A stretch of DNA of 32,829 bases, taken from the NCBI RefSeq assembly GCF_000153345.1, contig NZ_CH724125.1, positions 784,595 through 817,423 on the forward strand, read 5' to 3'. Made by a program: the position numbers and the translations under genes. Below are positions 6,876-14,939 of this stretch, piece by piece (the stretch's first letter is position 1; each line of letters starts with the position of its first letter). Source of the DNA: Neptuniibacter caesariensis. GTDB taxonomy: Bacteria; Pseudomonadota; Gammaproteobacteria; Pseudomonadales; Balneatricaceae. The notes under the pieces are model-generated. The model had not been told where the DNA came from. It was given only the letters and a program-made list of their open reading frames with translations, and did not search any database.

Positions 6876-9506
6876 ATGTCTCAGGAACCCAAAGTCATCT
6901 ATCTGAAGGACTACACTGTTCCGTCCTTTCTGATTGAATCTACAGAGTTGCGTTTTGAGCTCTTCGAAGAAGAAACAATTGTTCATGCGGAACTGAAAGT
7001 TAAAAGAAATCCCGCTTGTGAAAAGTCGGCAGCATCGTTGGAGTTATTTGGTCACGAAGAGCTGGAACTAATAGAGCTTACGATAGATGGGGCTGCTTTA
7101 GATGAGAAATCAGTGCAACGTGAAGGAGAGCTGTTAATACTGAGCTCTCTACCTGAGACGTTCGTCCTTAAGTCTTCGACGCGTATTCATCCTGAGACAA
7201 ATACAGCCCTAGAAGGGCTGTATAAATCAGATGGAATGTTCTGTACTCAGTGTGAAGCTGAAGGGTTCCGCCGAATTACCTTTTTCCCTGATCGTCCGGA
7301 TGTGATGTCCGTTTTCCGAACCACAGTCGAAGCTGATAAAAAGCGCTACCCGGTTCTGTTATCTAATGGTAATCCTGTCAAAACTGGTGAAAACGCTGAA
7401 GGTCGTCACTGGGTGACCTGGGAAGATCCTTTTCCGAAACCTGCCTATCTGTTTGCCTTAGTAGCCGGTGATCTGAAGTGCATTGAGGATAGCTTTACGA
7501 CGATGTCCGGCAGAGAGGTCAAGTTAGTTATCTATGCGGAAGAGAAGGATCTGGATAAGCTGGACTATGCCATGCTGTCCCTGCAGAAATCAATGAAATG
7601 GGATGAAGAGGTCTACGGTCGCGAATACGATCTGGATATCTACATGATTGTGGCGGTTGATTTCTTCAACATGGGAGCAATGGAGAACAAAGGGCTTAAC
7701 ATTTTTAATACCTCATGTGTTCTGGCTAACCCGAAAACGACCACTGATGCATCTTTCCAGCGCGTGGAAGGCGTTGTAGCACATGAGTATTTTCATAACT
7801 GGTCGGGTAACCGTGTCACTTGCCGTGACTGGTTCCAGTTAAGCCTGAAAGAGGGTTTCACCGTTTTCAGGGATGCCGAGTTTTCTGCTGATATGAATTC
7901 TCGTACGGTAAAGAGAGTGGAAGATGTTTCTCTGCTCAGGACCGCGCAGTTTGCTGAAGATGCAGGTCCGATGGCGCATCCAATACGTCCGGATTCTTTT
8001 ATCGAAATATCAAACTTCTATACCATGACGGTCTATGAAAAAGGGGCTGAAGTGGTGCGCATGATTCATACTCTGTTGGGCCCAGAACTGTTCCGTAAAG
8101 GTTCTGATCTTTATTTTGAGCGTCACGATGGACAAGCTGTTACCACTGAAGACTTTGTTCAGGCAATGGAAGATGCCTCAGGTAAAGATCTGGGGCAGTT
8201 CCGCGCTTGGTATCACCAAGCAGGTACCCCTGAGCTGCATATTACTGATGAGTTTGATGGTCAAAAGGAAGAGTATCGGCTGACGGTTCGTCAAACTTGT
8301 CCTGCCACGCCTGGTCAGGATAAGAAAACACCTTTCCAGATTCCTCTCTCCGTGGGATTGCTGGATCAGGAAGGTAACGAACTTAGGCTGACAAATGGTG
8401 AGTACAGCGAGGTTCTGGAAGTCACCGAAGCGGAGCAGACTTTTGTCTTCAAAGGGATCAATGCTAAGCCTGTACCTTCCCTTTTGAGGGGTTTTTCTGC
8501 GCCGGTTAAGTTGCACTATGCGTACCAGCGCGATGAGTTGATGTTCCTCATGGCGAATGATACCGATGGCTTCTCTCGCTGGGATGCAGCACAGAAGTTG
8601 GGCGTGGATATCATGCAGGAGTTGATTGGCGGATATTCCGTTGATCGTCCTATGGCGCTGGATTCACGCCTGATCGCTGCATATCGCGCTGTACTAGAAG
8701 CAGATGGCCTGGATAAGGCGATGGTTAGCAAAGTACTTACTCTACCCTCACAGGCTTATCTGTCAGAGCTCTCAGAAGTTATCGATGTCGATGCGATTCA
8801 CAATGTGAGAGAGTTTATCCGGAAAAAGCTCGCTTTCGAGCTTGAGCCTTTATTCCTGAAGCGTTATCAGGAAAATAATCTGGAAGTAGACTACTCGCCT
8901 GATGCGGATTCAATTGCACGCCGTAGTTTGAAGAATCTCTGTTTGTCTTACCTTGTTGCTACGCAAAAAACTGAATATTTGCAGCTAGCCAAAGAGCAGT
9001 ATGCTCAATCGGATAACATGACGGATATGCAATCAGCATTGGCGCTGGTGGCTCATTCGGATGATAAAGTAGCCGGTGCAGAGCTGCTGGATGACTTCTA
9101 TGCGCAATGGAAAGATGAGAGTCTGGTTGTAAACCTATGGTTATCGATCCAGGCTGCTGACCCGAGCGAAGGGGCACTGGCGCGGGTAGAATCTCTTATG
9201 CATCATCCGGCATTCGATGCTAAGAACCCTAACAAGCTTCGTTCTTTGATTTCGGTGTTCTGTGCTCAAAATCCGGTCAATTTCCATGCTAAAGATGGCT
9301 CGGGGTATCAATTCCTGGCTGATCGGATCATCGAATTGAATGCGCAAAACCCGCAAATTGCTTCAAGGATGCTTACTCCACTCACTCGGTGGAAAAAATA
9401 TGCTGCAGATCGTCAGGTGTTGATGCGTGCTCAACTGGAAAGAATTCATCAATGTGACGATTTGTCTAAAGATGTATTTGAAGTAGTGAGTAAGAGTCTG
9501 GTATAA
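6876..9506 (+). CDS. pepN: Aminopeptidase N (M1 family)
   Basis: A zinc metallopeptidase that removes N-terminal residues from peptides during cytoplasmic protein turnover. Its 876 residues are close to the E. coli length. The substrate-binding exopeptidase motif GAMEN is at 267-271. The zinc motif HEYFH has His303, Glu304 and His307, and the third ligand Glu326 is in LKEGFTVFRD, the correct spacing. The rest is the large C-terminal helical domain. The ATG follows AAGGTG at good distance. No signal peptide. It is the last gene of the nadK-pepN run. Confidence 0.97.
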   Translation: MSQEPKVIYLKDYTVPSFLIESTELRFELFEEETIVHAELKVKRNPACEKSAASLELFGHEELELIELTIDGAALDEKSVQREGELLILSSLPETFVLKSSTRIHPETNTALEGLYKSDGMFCTQCEAEGFRRITFFPDRPDVMSVFRTTVEADKKRYPVLLSNGNPVKTGENAEGRHWVTWEDPFPKPAYLFALVAGDLKCIEDSFTTMSGREVKLVIYAEEKDLDKLDYAMLSLQKSMKWDEEVYGREYDLDIYMIVAVDFFNMGAMENKGLNIFNTSCVLANPKTTTDASFQRVEGVVAHEYFHNWSGNRVTCRDWFQLSLKEGFTVFRDAEFSADMNSRTVKRVEDVSLLRTAQFAEDAGPMAHPIRPDSFIEISNFYTMTVYEKGAEVVRMIHTLLGPELFRKGSDLYFERHDGQAVTTEDFVQAMEDASGKDLGQFRAWYHQAGTPELHITDEFDGQKEEYRLTVRQTCPATPGQDKKTPFQIPLSVGLLDQEGNELRLTNGEYSEVLEVTEAEQTFVFKGINAKPVPSLLRGFSAPVKLHYAYQRDELMFLMANDTDGFSRWDAAQKLGVDIMQELIGGYSVDRPMALDSRLIAAYRAVLEADGLDKAMVSKVLTLPSQAYLSELSEVIDVDAIHNVREFIRKKLAFELEPLFLKRYQENNLEVDYSPDADSIARRSLKNLCLSYLVATQKTEYLQLAKEQYAQSDNMTDMQSALALVAHSDDKVAGAELLDDFYAQWKDESLVVNLWLSIQAADPSEGALARVESLMHHPAFDAKNPNKLRSLISVFCAQNPVNFHAKDGSGYQFLADRIIELNAQNPQIASRMLTPLTRWKKYAADRQVLMRAQLERIHQCDDLSKDVFEVVSKSLV

Positions 9507-9523
9507 ATTTCATATACTCCTTA

Positions 9524-9554
9524 AGCCGGGGGGACGATCAAGAAAACCTCGGCT
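9524..9554. other. Stem-loop after pepN
   Basis: AGCCGGGG (9524-9531) pairs with CCTCGGCT (9547-9554), with one G-T pair and a 15-base loop, 17 bases after the pepN stop. No T tract follows, so it may protect the 3' end or aid factor-dependent termination rather than act as an intrinsic terminator. The rest of the gap to 9684 shows no gene. Confidence 0.4.
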
Positions 9555-9684
9555 ATACTCGATGTGGAGTAGGGGATCCGGGATATCAGGTTGATTACCA
9601 AAGGGTTCTCTAGCCTGGGCTAATAGTTTATTTGGCCCGGTATTTTGTAAAAATAATAACGATACCTTTGACCAAGGATGCATC

Positions 9685-10080
9685 ATGTCACAATTACTAT
9701 CTGCTGAAGATAAGTTTGATATTCAGCAAAATTTCCGTCGTTACATGCGCCTTAAAGATAGCCATGAATCAGCGACCGATTCCTACAAGAATGCAAAAGC
9801 TAATCGAATCTGGATCGCGGGTATAGTCCTGATGTTGTTCGCGTTAGCTTCTGATTTCTTTTTGGGGGCGGCTGCAGGTTTATTTGGCGTTTATTTCTAT
9901 AACGTAATCACGAGCTGGTTGGATGCAAATTCAACAGATGAAAGCCTTGAAGAGCTGGATCGCTGGTTCTCTGCGAAGCGTCTAAAGTTCGAAGGTCGTA
10001 TTCTGTACTTCAAGCATGATGATCTGCTGGAAAACCCACTGGACCCATTTAGTGAAGGTTGCTACGCAACTGCTGAATAA
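9685..10080 (+). CDS. Small membrane protein of unknown function
   Basis: 131 residues that I do not assign to a family. The N-terminal 40 residues are polar and helical (AEDKFDIQQNFRRYMRLKDSHESATDSYKNAKANR). Next come one long or two short membrane segments at about 41-75 (WIAGIVLMLFALASDFFLGAAAGLFGVYFY), then a polar tail with an acidic stretch (STDESLEELDRWF). AAGGA lies 6 bases before the ATG, which fixes the start. It is monocistronic: 178 bases after pepN and followed by a strong terminator. A hairpin-shaped membrane anchor with cytosolic ends is the simplest topology. Confidence 0.8.
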   Translation: MSQLLSAEDKFDIQQNFRRYMRLKDSHESATDSYKNAKANRIWIAGIVLMLFALASDFFLGAAAGLFGVYFYNVITSWLDANSTDESLEELDRWFSAKRLKFEGRILYFKHDDLLENPLDPFSEGCYATAE

Positions 10081-10105
10081 ACCAGTTTAGGTTTTAGTGC
10101 GTAAG

Positions 10106-10137
10106 ATGCCGAAAAGAGAAATCTTTTCGGCATTTTT
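10106..10137 (+). terminator. Intrinsic terminator with GAAA tetraloop
   Basis: A perfect 12-bp stem (ATGCCGAAAAGA, 10106-10117, against 10122-10133) is closed by a GAAA (GNRA-type) loop and followed by a T run. It ends the small membrane protein gene 25 bases after its stop. Confidence 0.92.
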
Positions 10138-10153
10138 GTTTGAGGTTTAGAAC

Positions 10154-10744
10154 GTGGATTTAAAAGGAAAAAAAGGCTGGATTTTCGACCTTGATGGGAC
10201 GTTGACTCAACCGGTGCATGATTTCGCCTACATTCGTGAGGTATTAGGGATCAGGCCTGAAGAGGATATTTTGGCAACAATTGCGGCTAAGCCAGAACAA
10301 GTTCGGCGCCCCATGACTGAGCAGCTTGATGAATTAGAGCGCCATTTTGCTGCACTTGCGAAACCGGCTGATTCTGTTTTGGAGTGTCTAACACTTCTTA
10401 AGAGCAGAAATTGTAGTTTGGGGATTCTTACCCGGAATACAAAAGAGATGGCGTTATTATCTTTACAGGCAATTGGTGCTGCTGATTTTTTTAGCCTGGA
10501 TAATATTCTTGGGCGTGAAGAAAGTCAGCCAAAGCCGGCACCTGATGGAATTAATTTCCTTTTAAATCAATGGGATATGGATTCATCTAGCGCGGTAATG
10601 GTTGGTGATTACCATTTTGACCTCCTTTCGGGCAGAGCTGCGGGTGTCTCTACGGTGCATGTTGATAAGCAGGATCATAATTGGCCCGAAGATACCGATG
10701 TAAGGGTAAGAACCCTCTCTGAGCTGGTTTCTTTATTCTCCTGA
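10154..10744 (+). CDS. HAD family hydrolase (phosphoglycolate phosphatase-like)
   Basis: A 196-residue haloacid dehalogenase-type phosphatase. Motif I is FDLDGT (Asp12 nucleophile, Asp14). Motif II is Thr93 in ILTRNT, motif III is Lys127 in KPAP, and motif IV is VGDYHFDLLSG (Asp152, Asp156). A short helical cap lies between motifs I and II (about 20-85). These place it in the HAD-IA group with Gph and similar enzymes. The substrate is not determined by the motifs. The start is GTG 10154 with GAGG 8 bases upstream. It begins just after a terminator, so it must have its own promoter or depend on read-through. Confidence 0.88.
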   Translation: MDLKGKKGWIFDLDGTLTQPVHDFAYIREVLGIRPEEDILATIAAKPEQVRRPMTEQLDELERHFAALAKPADSVLECLTLLKSRNCSLGILTRNTKEMALLSLQAIGAADFFSLDNILGREESQPKPAPDGINFLLNQWDMDSSSAVMVGDYHFDLLSGRAAGVSTVHVDKQDHNWPEDTDVRVRTLSELVSLFS

Positions 10745-10884
10745 ATAGAGTTGGCCCGCCACTTGCTACATCTAGGTCGAGAAAGCGTTTGCTTTACTCT
10801 TGGCCTAAGCATAGGAGAGAACAGTAGTTCACTTCTGTGTGATTTTTCAGACCAAAGAGCTGTCAGCTCTTTGGTCTTTTTTTT
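10745..10884 (+). ncRNA. Candidate small RNA or structured 3' UTR before a strong terminator
   Basis: Between the HAD stop and the terminator at 10849-10884 lie about 104 bases with no convincing gene. Local stems include AAAGC-GTTT-GCTTT and GAAC-AGTA-GTTC, and TTGGCC occurs twice. The layout (structured stretch plus a strong terminator, right after a stop codon) fits either a 3'-derived small RNA or a plain 3' UTR of the HAD gene. I see no clear promoter and no resemblance to 6S, 4.5S, tmRNA or Rsm RNAs. The rest of the gap to 11005 shows no further feature. Confidence 0.25.
10849..10884 (+). terminator. Strong intrinsic terminator
   Basis: AGACCAAAGAGCT (10849-10861) pairs perfectly with 10865-10877 across a 3-base loop, followed by an uninterrupted T run to 10884. 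It ends transcription from the HAD gene or from a small RNA encoded in the gap. Confidence 0.93.
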
Positions 10885-11005
10885 GCTCTCATTTATTGCA
10901 TCGGACCATAGTCGTAGATCGTTGCTAACTACCCGTTATTTATAAAGAAATAGGCTGGTTTAGTGATGAAGTAAGAGGGAGAGCGTTTTTCTAACCCGCA
11001 TTTGC

Positions 11006-11046
11006 TTGATCTTTATCAAATGGCTTTGGGGCTGATTGTCTATATT
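11006..11046 (+). promoter_or_regulatory. FNR/Anr box and -10 of the hemerythrin gene
   Basis: TTGAT-CTTT-ATCAA (11006-11019) matches the FNR/Anr consensus TTGAT-N4-ATCAA in all ten defined positions. A -10 like TATATT lies at 11041-11046. A start site 7 or 8 bases further on puts the box centre near -41.5, the position for class II FNR activation. The prediction is oxygen-limited induction of the hemerythrin gene. Confidence 0.75.
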
Positions 11047-11078
11047 AGGTCGTTAAGCCATTCTTTTGAGGTGTAAGT

Positions 11079-11633
11079 ATGACGATTTTAGCCGAACTGC
11101 ATCAGGACCATGTGAATCTGAATAAGCTATTGGTAATTTTGCGCCAGAAAGTCAATCAGCTTAAAGCTGGCCAGCAGCCAAACTTCTGTTTAATGGCAGA
11201 TGTGATTGATTACATCGCCAACTACGCTGACGGTCACCACCATCCCCGCGAAGATAAGATGTATAAGTATCTCGCGGATAGAAATCCGGATCTGGATAAG
11301 CATCTATTTAACTGTGCGAAAGAGCATGAGGAGTTGAAAGCGACCAGCCTTCACTTAAGTGAAGCAGTTGATGGGATTCTGCATGACTCGGTTATGCCTA
11401 TGGATGAGTTTGCTAATCTACTCGATGATTTTGTCTCATTGCAGACTGCGCACCTCAACTTTGAAGAGGGTGAGCTGTTTCCGATGATTGAGAAAATAGT
11501 GAGTGAAGAAGATTTGACTGTGTTGGAGAAAGAGTTACCTAAACAGGATGATCCTTTGTTCGGCGAAAAGCAGGCTCAGGAGTATATGGATCTATATAGA
11601 GAACTCATTCTGGAGATGAATGAGGCTTGCTAA
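11079..11633 (+). CDS. Hemerythrin domain (HHE) protein
   Basis: A 184-residue protein with a four-helix hemerythrin-like fold that should bind a non-haem di-iron centre. Candidate ligands visible are His8 or His11 in ELHQDH, His54 and Glu58 in GHHHPRED, His83 in KEHEEL, and His125 with Glu129 in AHLNFEEGELFPM. Related proteins bind O2 or NO, or help repair iron-sulfur clusters under nitrosative stress. GAGGTG lies 5 bases before the ATG. The upstream FNR/Anr-type promoter fits a role at low oxygen or in NO defence. It is single-gene, ending in a hairpin shared with the convergent cyclase gene. Confidence 0.9.
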   Translation: MTILAELHQDHVNLNKLLVILRQKVNQLKAGQQPNFCLMADVIDYIANYADGHHHPREDKMYKYLADRNPDLDKHLFNCAKEHEELKATSLHLSEAVDGILHDSVMPMDEFANLLDDFVSLQTAHLNFEEGELFPMIEKIVSEEDLTVLEKELPKQDDPLFGEKQAQEYMDLYRELILEMNEAC

Positions 11634-11654
11634 AGCGAGAATAACTAGAGATTG

Positions 11655-11679
11655 AAGAGGTTTAGGCCTCTTTTCTTTT
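11655..11679 (+). terminator. Terminator of the hemerythrin gene
   Basis: AAGAGG-TTTAGG-CCTCTT is followed by TTCTTTT, 21 bases after the hemerythrin stop. The loop holds the stop codon of the convergent GGDEF gene (11662-11664). Confidence 0.75.
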
Positions 11680-12792
11680 GCGGTTATCCGGCCCTGAGAA
11701 TTCGTTGAAAGATACCCGGTCGCGGCCGTTGTGTTTTGAGTGATACACAGCTTTGTCTGCAGACTGAATAAGCTGATAAGACACATCATCCAGGTGCGCT
11801 TTGGGGTACTCATCGGGTTTACAAAGAGACACACCGACCGATGTCGTCATGCGGAAAGGTTTAGAGGCTTCGTCGCGGAAGATTAATTTGGATAGCTTCT
11901 GACGGAGGCCTTCAGCTATTTCCAGGGCACCCGCTTTATCACAATTAGGCAGCAGAACAGCAAACTCTTCACCACCATAGCGTGCGACTATATCCGTTTT
12001 ACGTAGTTGCTTATTGAGGAACAGCCCGACTGTGCGCAAAACCCGGTCACCGGTTTGATGGCCGAAGTTGTCATTAACCATCTTGAAATGATCAAGATCG
12101 AGGAACAGGCAGGCTAGATGATATCCGCCACGGCTGGCGCGGGAAAGCTCACGCACAATCTCCTGCTCAAACGAACGTCGATTATGCACCTTAGTCAGCA
12201 TGTCGATACTGCTCAATCTATGTAGATTTTCCTGATTGATACAGTTTTCAATACAAACAGAAACTACCGAAGCTAGATGCTGAATATAGTCATAGCGGAC
12301 ATGCTCGGTATAGCGGCTAGGGTCACTACTTCCCAGGTGCAAACTACCAATCAGGCAATTTTGTCTGATCAATGGCAGTAGGGCGCATGATTCAACCGGA
12401 TTGCTAGTCACAGGGAAAGCCTCATTGCGCAGGGGCTGACTGGGTGCACCTACGATAAGCTTCTGATTGGGGTATATAGATTTAAGTAGACGCTGGCTTT
12501 GTACGAAGCGCAGTGTATTCCCAGGAGCTGGGGGCGTGTAATCATTCAGAAGGCTACGCGCGGCATGTTCAGGGTCAAAAAGAATCAGGTTAACGTTGTT
12601 CAACCTGAACATCTCTTTGAACTCTATCAAGATAAGATCCAGAAGGTCAGACAGGCGAGAGCAGGAGAGCAACCGTAGCTCCACTTCAAAAAAACTGTTC
12701 AGGGTTGCTTCGTTCCGCTCGGCTTTTTTAGCCATGATGCGAAGCGTGCGTTTTAGCTCCTGATTTTCTTGTTCCAGCGGGGTAGATCCCAT
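11662..12792 (-). CDS. Diguanylate cyclase with GAF-like (DUF484-type) sensor
   Basis: 376 residues from ATG 12792, which has AAGGG 5 bases upstream. A longer frame begins at GTG 12807 without such support. After a short coiled N-terminus (LEQENQELKRTLRIMAKK) comes a GAF-like domain of the DUF484 type, about residues 30-190. The C-terminal GGDEF domain has GGEEF at 273-277, an active variant, and an RKTD I-site at 264-267. It should synthesise cyclic di-GMP with product inhibition. The GAF ligand is unknown. There is no membrane segment, so it is cytosolic. Convergent with the hemerythrin gene. Confidence 0.93.
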   Translation of the reverse strand: MGSTPLEQENQELKRTLRIMAKKAERNEATLNSFFEVELRLLSCSRLSDLLDLILIEFKEMFRLNNVNLILFDPEHAARSLLNDYTPPAPGNTLRFVQSQRLLKSIYPNQKLIVGAPSQPLRNEAFPVTSNPVESCALLPLIRQNCLIGSLHLGSSDPSRYTEHVRYDYIQHLASVVSVCIENCINQENLHRLSSIDMLTKVHNRRSFEQEIVRELSRASRGGYHLACLFLDLDHFKMVNDNFGHQTGDRVLRTVGLFLNKQLRKTDIVARYGGEEFAVLLPNCDKAGALEIAEGLRQKLSKLIFRDEASKPFRMTTSVGVSLCKPDEYPKAHLDDVSYQLIQSADKAVYHSKHNGRDRVSFNEFSGPDNRKRKEA

Positions 12793-12909
12793 ACTTTCCC
12801 TTTTCACAGAGTCTAGAAATGGTTATCGGCCAGTTGCTCCAAATATATAGCTTTTTTATAGCTTTAAATTGAGAAATTTTAATAACAATTTTATTTATTT
12901 TTTAATAAG

Positions 12910-13515
12910 TTATCGGCTGCTCATATATTGTTCTACAGTATCCACAACCGCTTGGGTATGTGCGTCTATCTCCATGTTGACGCTGTCGCCTTCCTCAAGC
13001 TCACCAAAGGTCGTTACGGAGAGGGTTTCCGGGATAAGGTAAACGTTAAAAAGGTTATTTTTTACCTCTCCAATCGTCAGGCTGCAGCCGTTTAGACCGA
13101 TAAAGCCTTTAGCAAACACGTAGCGAAGCCATTCCTGTGATGTTTCAAACCATATGATGCAATTGTTTTCAGGCCTTTCAATTTTTGCAATCTTAACCTG
13201 GTGATGGATATGGCCCGATAGCAAGTGGCCACCAATTTCATCACCAAATTTTGCCGCTCTTTCAAAATTCACCTGGTCACCTTCTTTGAGGTTGCCAAGG
13301 TTAGTAACCCGAAGGGTTTCCATAATCAGATCAAATGAAACCAGATTTTTTTCGAAAGAGGTGACTGTCAGACATGTACCGTTCAGTGCAATGCTGGCAC
13401 CAATTTGGATGTTGTGGCTATTCTCTTCAGGTAACTCAACCTGAAGCTGGATGAAATCAGCTTGCTTTTTGATGGCGCGAATGGAGGCTTTGCCTTGAAC
13501 AATACCGGTAAACAT
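12910..13515 (-). CDS. ribE: Riboflavin synthase, alpha subunit
   Basis: Dismutates two 6,7-dimethyl-8-ribityllumazine molecules into riboflavin, the last step of the pathway. The start is ATG 13515, giving the invariant MFTGIVQG; a frame extending 15 codons further upstream lacks family support. Two similar lumazine-binding barrels are visible. The first has GTCLTVTSF and MTLR-like METLRVTNLG; the second has GCSLTIGEV and PETLSVTTFG. GDEIGGHLLSGHIHH lies between them. The length of 201 residues is normal, and the protein resembles E. coli RibC/RibE throughout. It is monocistronic, away from other rib genes, and no FMN riboswitch is visible in the short upstream gap. Confidence 0.95.
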   Translation of the reverse strand: MFTGIVQGKASIRAIKKQADFIQLQVELPEENSHNIQIGASIALNGTCLTVTSFEKNLVSFDLIMETLRVTNLGNLKEGDQVNFERAAKFGDEIGGHLLSGHIHHQVKIAKIERPENNCIIWFETSQEWLRYVFAKGFIGLNGCSLTIGEVKNNLFNVYLIPETLSVTTFGELEEGDSVNMEIDAHTQAVVDTVEQYMSSR

Positions 13516-13607
13516 AAATGGACTCTTAAAAAGTTTGCTAATCTGAAAACTGAAGCTCATCGTAACAATATTGTGTAATCAGCGCAGTGAAATTTAAGGA
13601 CAAAGTT

Positions 13608-14501
13608 ATGAGACTACTGGTGACCGGTGGGACTGGCTTTATAGGTCAGCATCTTATTAAAAAGAGATTAGCTGCGGGTGATAGTATCGTTTGCTGGTCT
13701 CGAGATCCGGCAAAAGTTCACGATTTGTTTGGTCAGAAAGTTGAAGCAATTCGCGACCTGCCTGAGAAAGATGAGCTGCAGATCGACGCTATCGTCAATT
13801 TGGCGGGTGAGCCTATCGCTGACAAGCGATGGAGTTTTGAGCGTAAGCAGTTACTCAGAGCAAGTCGTATCGATCTCACTCATCAACTGGTCGAATGGGT
13901 TAAGGCGCAGGATCAGAAACCTGAGGTACTTGTAAGTGGTTCGGCGATAGGTTTCTACGGTTGTCATAGCAGCGATGTGCAGCTCGGAGAAAACTCTGCT
14001 GTTTCTCCTGGATTTACTCACGACCTTTGTGCTGATTGGGAAACTGAGGCAATACGTCTTGAGGAAGATGGGGTACGGGTATGTTTACTGCGAACTGGCG
14101 TGGTTCTTGGGCATGGCGGAGCACTAAGCAAAATGTTGCTTCCGTTTAAGCTGGGGCTGGGTGGTCCCATCGCAAGTGGTCAGCAGTGGATGTCCTGGAT
14201 TCATATCGAAGATGAAGTAGAAGTGATTGAAATGCTGCTTACGCATCAGCATCTGCAGGGGGCATTCAATCTCACGGCGCCTGAAGCGGTACCTAATCGG
14301 GTATTCACCGGTTGCCTTGCTAAAGCGTTAAAGCGACCGGCTTTCTTGCCAATGCCGGCATTTGTTATCGATCTGATGTTGGGTGAGGGCGCTGAGCTCT
14401 TAGTTCAGGGGCAGCGAGTGTACCCGGAAAAATTACTGGAGATCGGCTATCAGTTTAAGTACCCGGAGCTGCAACCTGCTTTGAATGCGATAGTTCGGTA
14501 G
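13608..14501 (+). CDS. TIGR01777 family epimerase (SDR-type, YfcH-like)
   Basis: 297 residues from ATG 13608, which has AAGGA 7 bases upstream; a frame from GTG 13587 adds seven unsupported codons. The N-terminal GGTGFIG (7-13) is the Rossmann nucleotide-binding loop of extended short-chain dehydrogenases. Family-typical stretches follow: NLAGEPIADKRW, SGSAIGFYG, GVVLGHGGAL and MSWIHIED. The family includes E. coli YfcH and plant SulA homologues; its reaction is unestablished. It is divergent from ribE, sharing a 92-base promoter region. Confidence 0.93.
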   Translation: MRLLVTGGTGFIGQHLIKKRLAAGDSIVCWSRDPAKVHDLFGQKVEAIRDLPEKDELQIDAIVNLAGEPIADKRWSFERKQLLRASRIDLTHQLVEWVKAQDQKPEVLVSGSAIGFYGCHSSDVQLGENSAVSPGFTHDLCADWETEAIRLEEDGVRVCLLRTGVVLGHGGALSKMLLPFKLGLGGPIASGQQWMSWIHIEDEVEVIEMLLTHQHLQGAFNLTAPEAVPNRVFTGCLAKALKRPAFLPMPAFVIDLMLGEGAELLVQGQRVYPEKLLEIGYQFKYPELQPALNAIVR

Positions 14502-14510
14502 GGTGGTGGC

Positions 14511-14939
14511 TTATTCGCTACTATCTCGCCCTTCAGGGAATTTAGGCAGTGCGTCATTGGGTTCATACCAATCGGCTTTATAACGACAATAAATGTGAGC
14601 GTCGGGCTTTATAGCTAATGGGCTATCCAGCGTGCCTAAAGAAAATTCAACAAAAAGGCCGTCACAATCGGATGCAGCAAAGGTCAGGCTGGAGCCGCAG
14701 TCTTCACAAAACTGCCGGGCTGCACCATTATCAGCACGGTATGTTTTAAGTTTTTCTTTTCCCTGAAGCCACTTAAAGTCTGCACTGCGCGCTACGCCAA
14801 ATGTGGCAAAAGCCGCTCCGTGAAATTTACGGCACATTGTGCAGTGGCAGTGAGCCATCTGAGGAAGAATGGATGTGACTTCATATTTAATGGCGCCGCA
14901 TAAACAGGAGCCCTTAAGGCTGCTAGAAGACATAATCAA
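14511..14939 (-). CDS. GFA family (glutathione-dependent formaldehyde-activating-like) protein
   Basis: A 142-residue zinc protein of the GFA/CENP-V fold. All seven canonical cysteines are present: C12 and C14 (SCLCG), C31, C33 and C36 (HCHCTMC), C78 and C81 (CEDCG). The family is named after an enzyme said to condense formaldehyde with glutathione, but most members have unknown function. The start is either TTG 14939, which has AGGA 6 bases upstream and overlaps the channel stop by 4 bases, or ATG 14933, whose spacing is then 12. I favour TTG on spacing. It is coupled to the channel gene. Confidence 0.88.
   Translation of the reverse strand: MIMSSSSLKGSCLCGAIKYEVTSILPQMAHCHCTMCRKFHGAAFATFGVARSADFKWLQGKEKLKTYRADNGAARQFCEDCGSSLTFAASDCDGLFVEFSLGTLDSPLAIKPDAHIYCRYKADWYEPNDALPKFPEGRDSSE

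Noticed and set aside
10751-10945. 64-residue plus-strand frame in the HAD–hemerythrin gap
   Set aside because: It runs straight through the strong terminator at 10849-10884, has no ribosome-binding site and gives no protein-like pattern.
13516-13607. FMN riboswitch upstream of ribE
   Set aside because: The divergent gap is only about 92 bases and shows none of the conserved RFN-element blocks.
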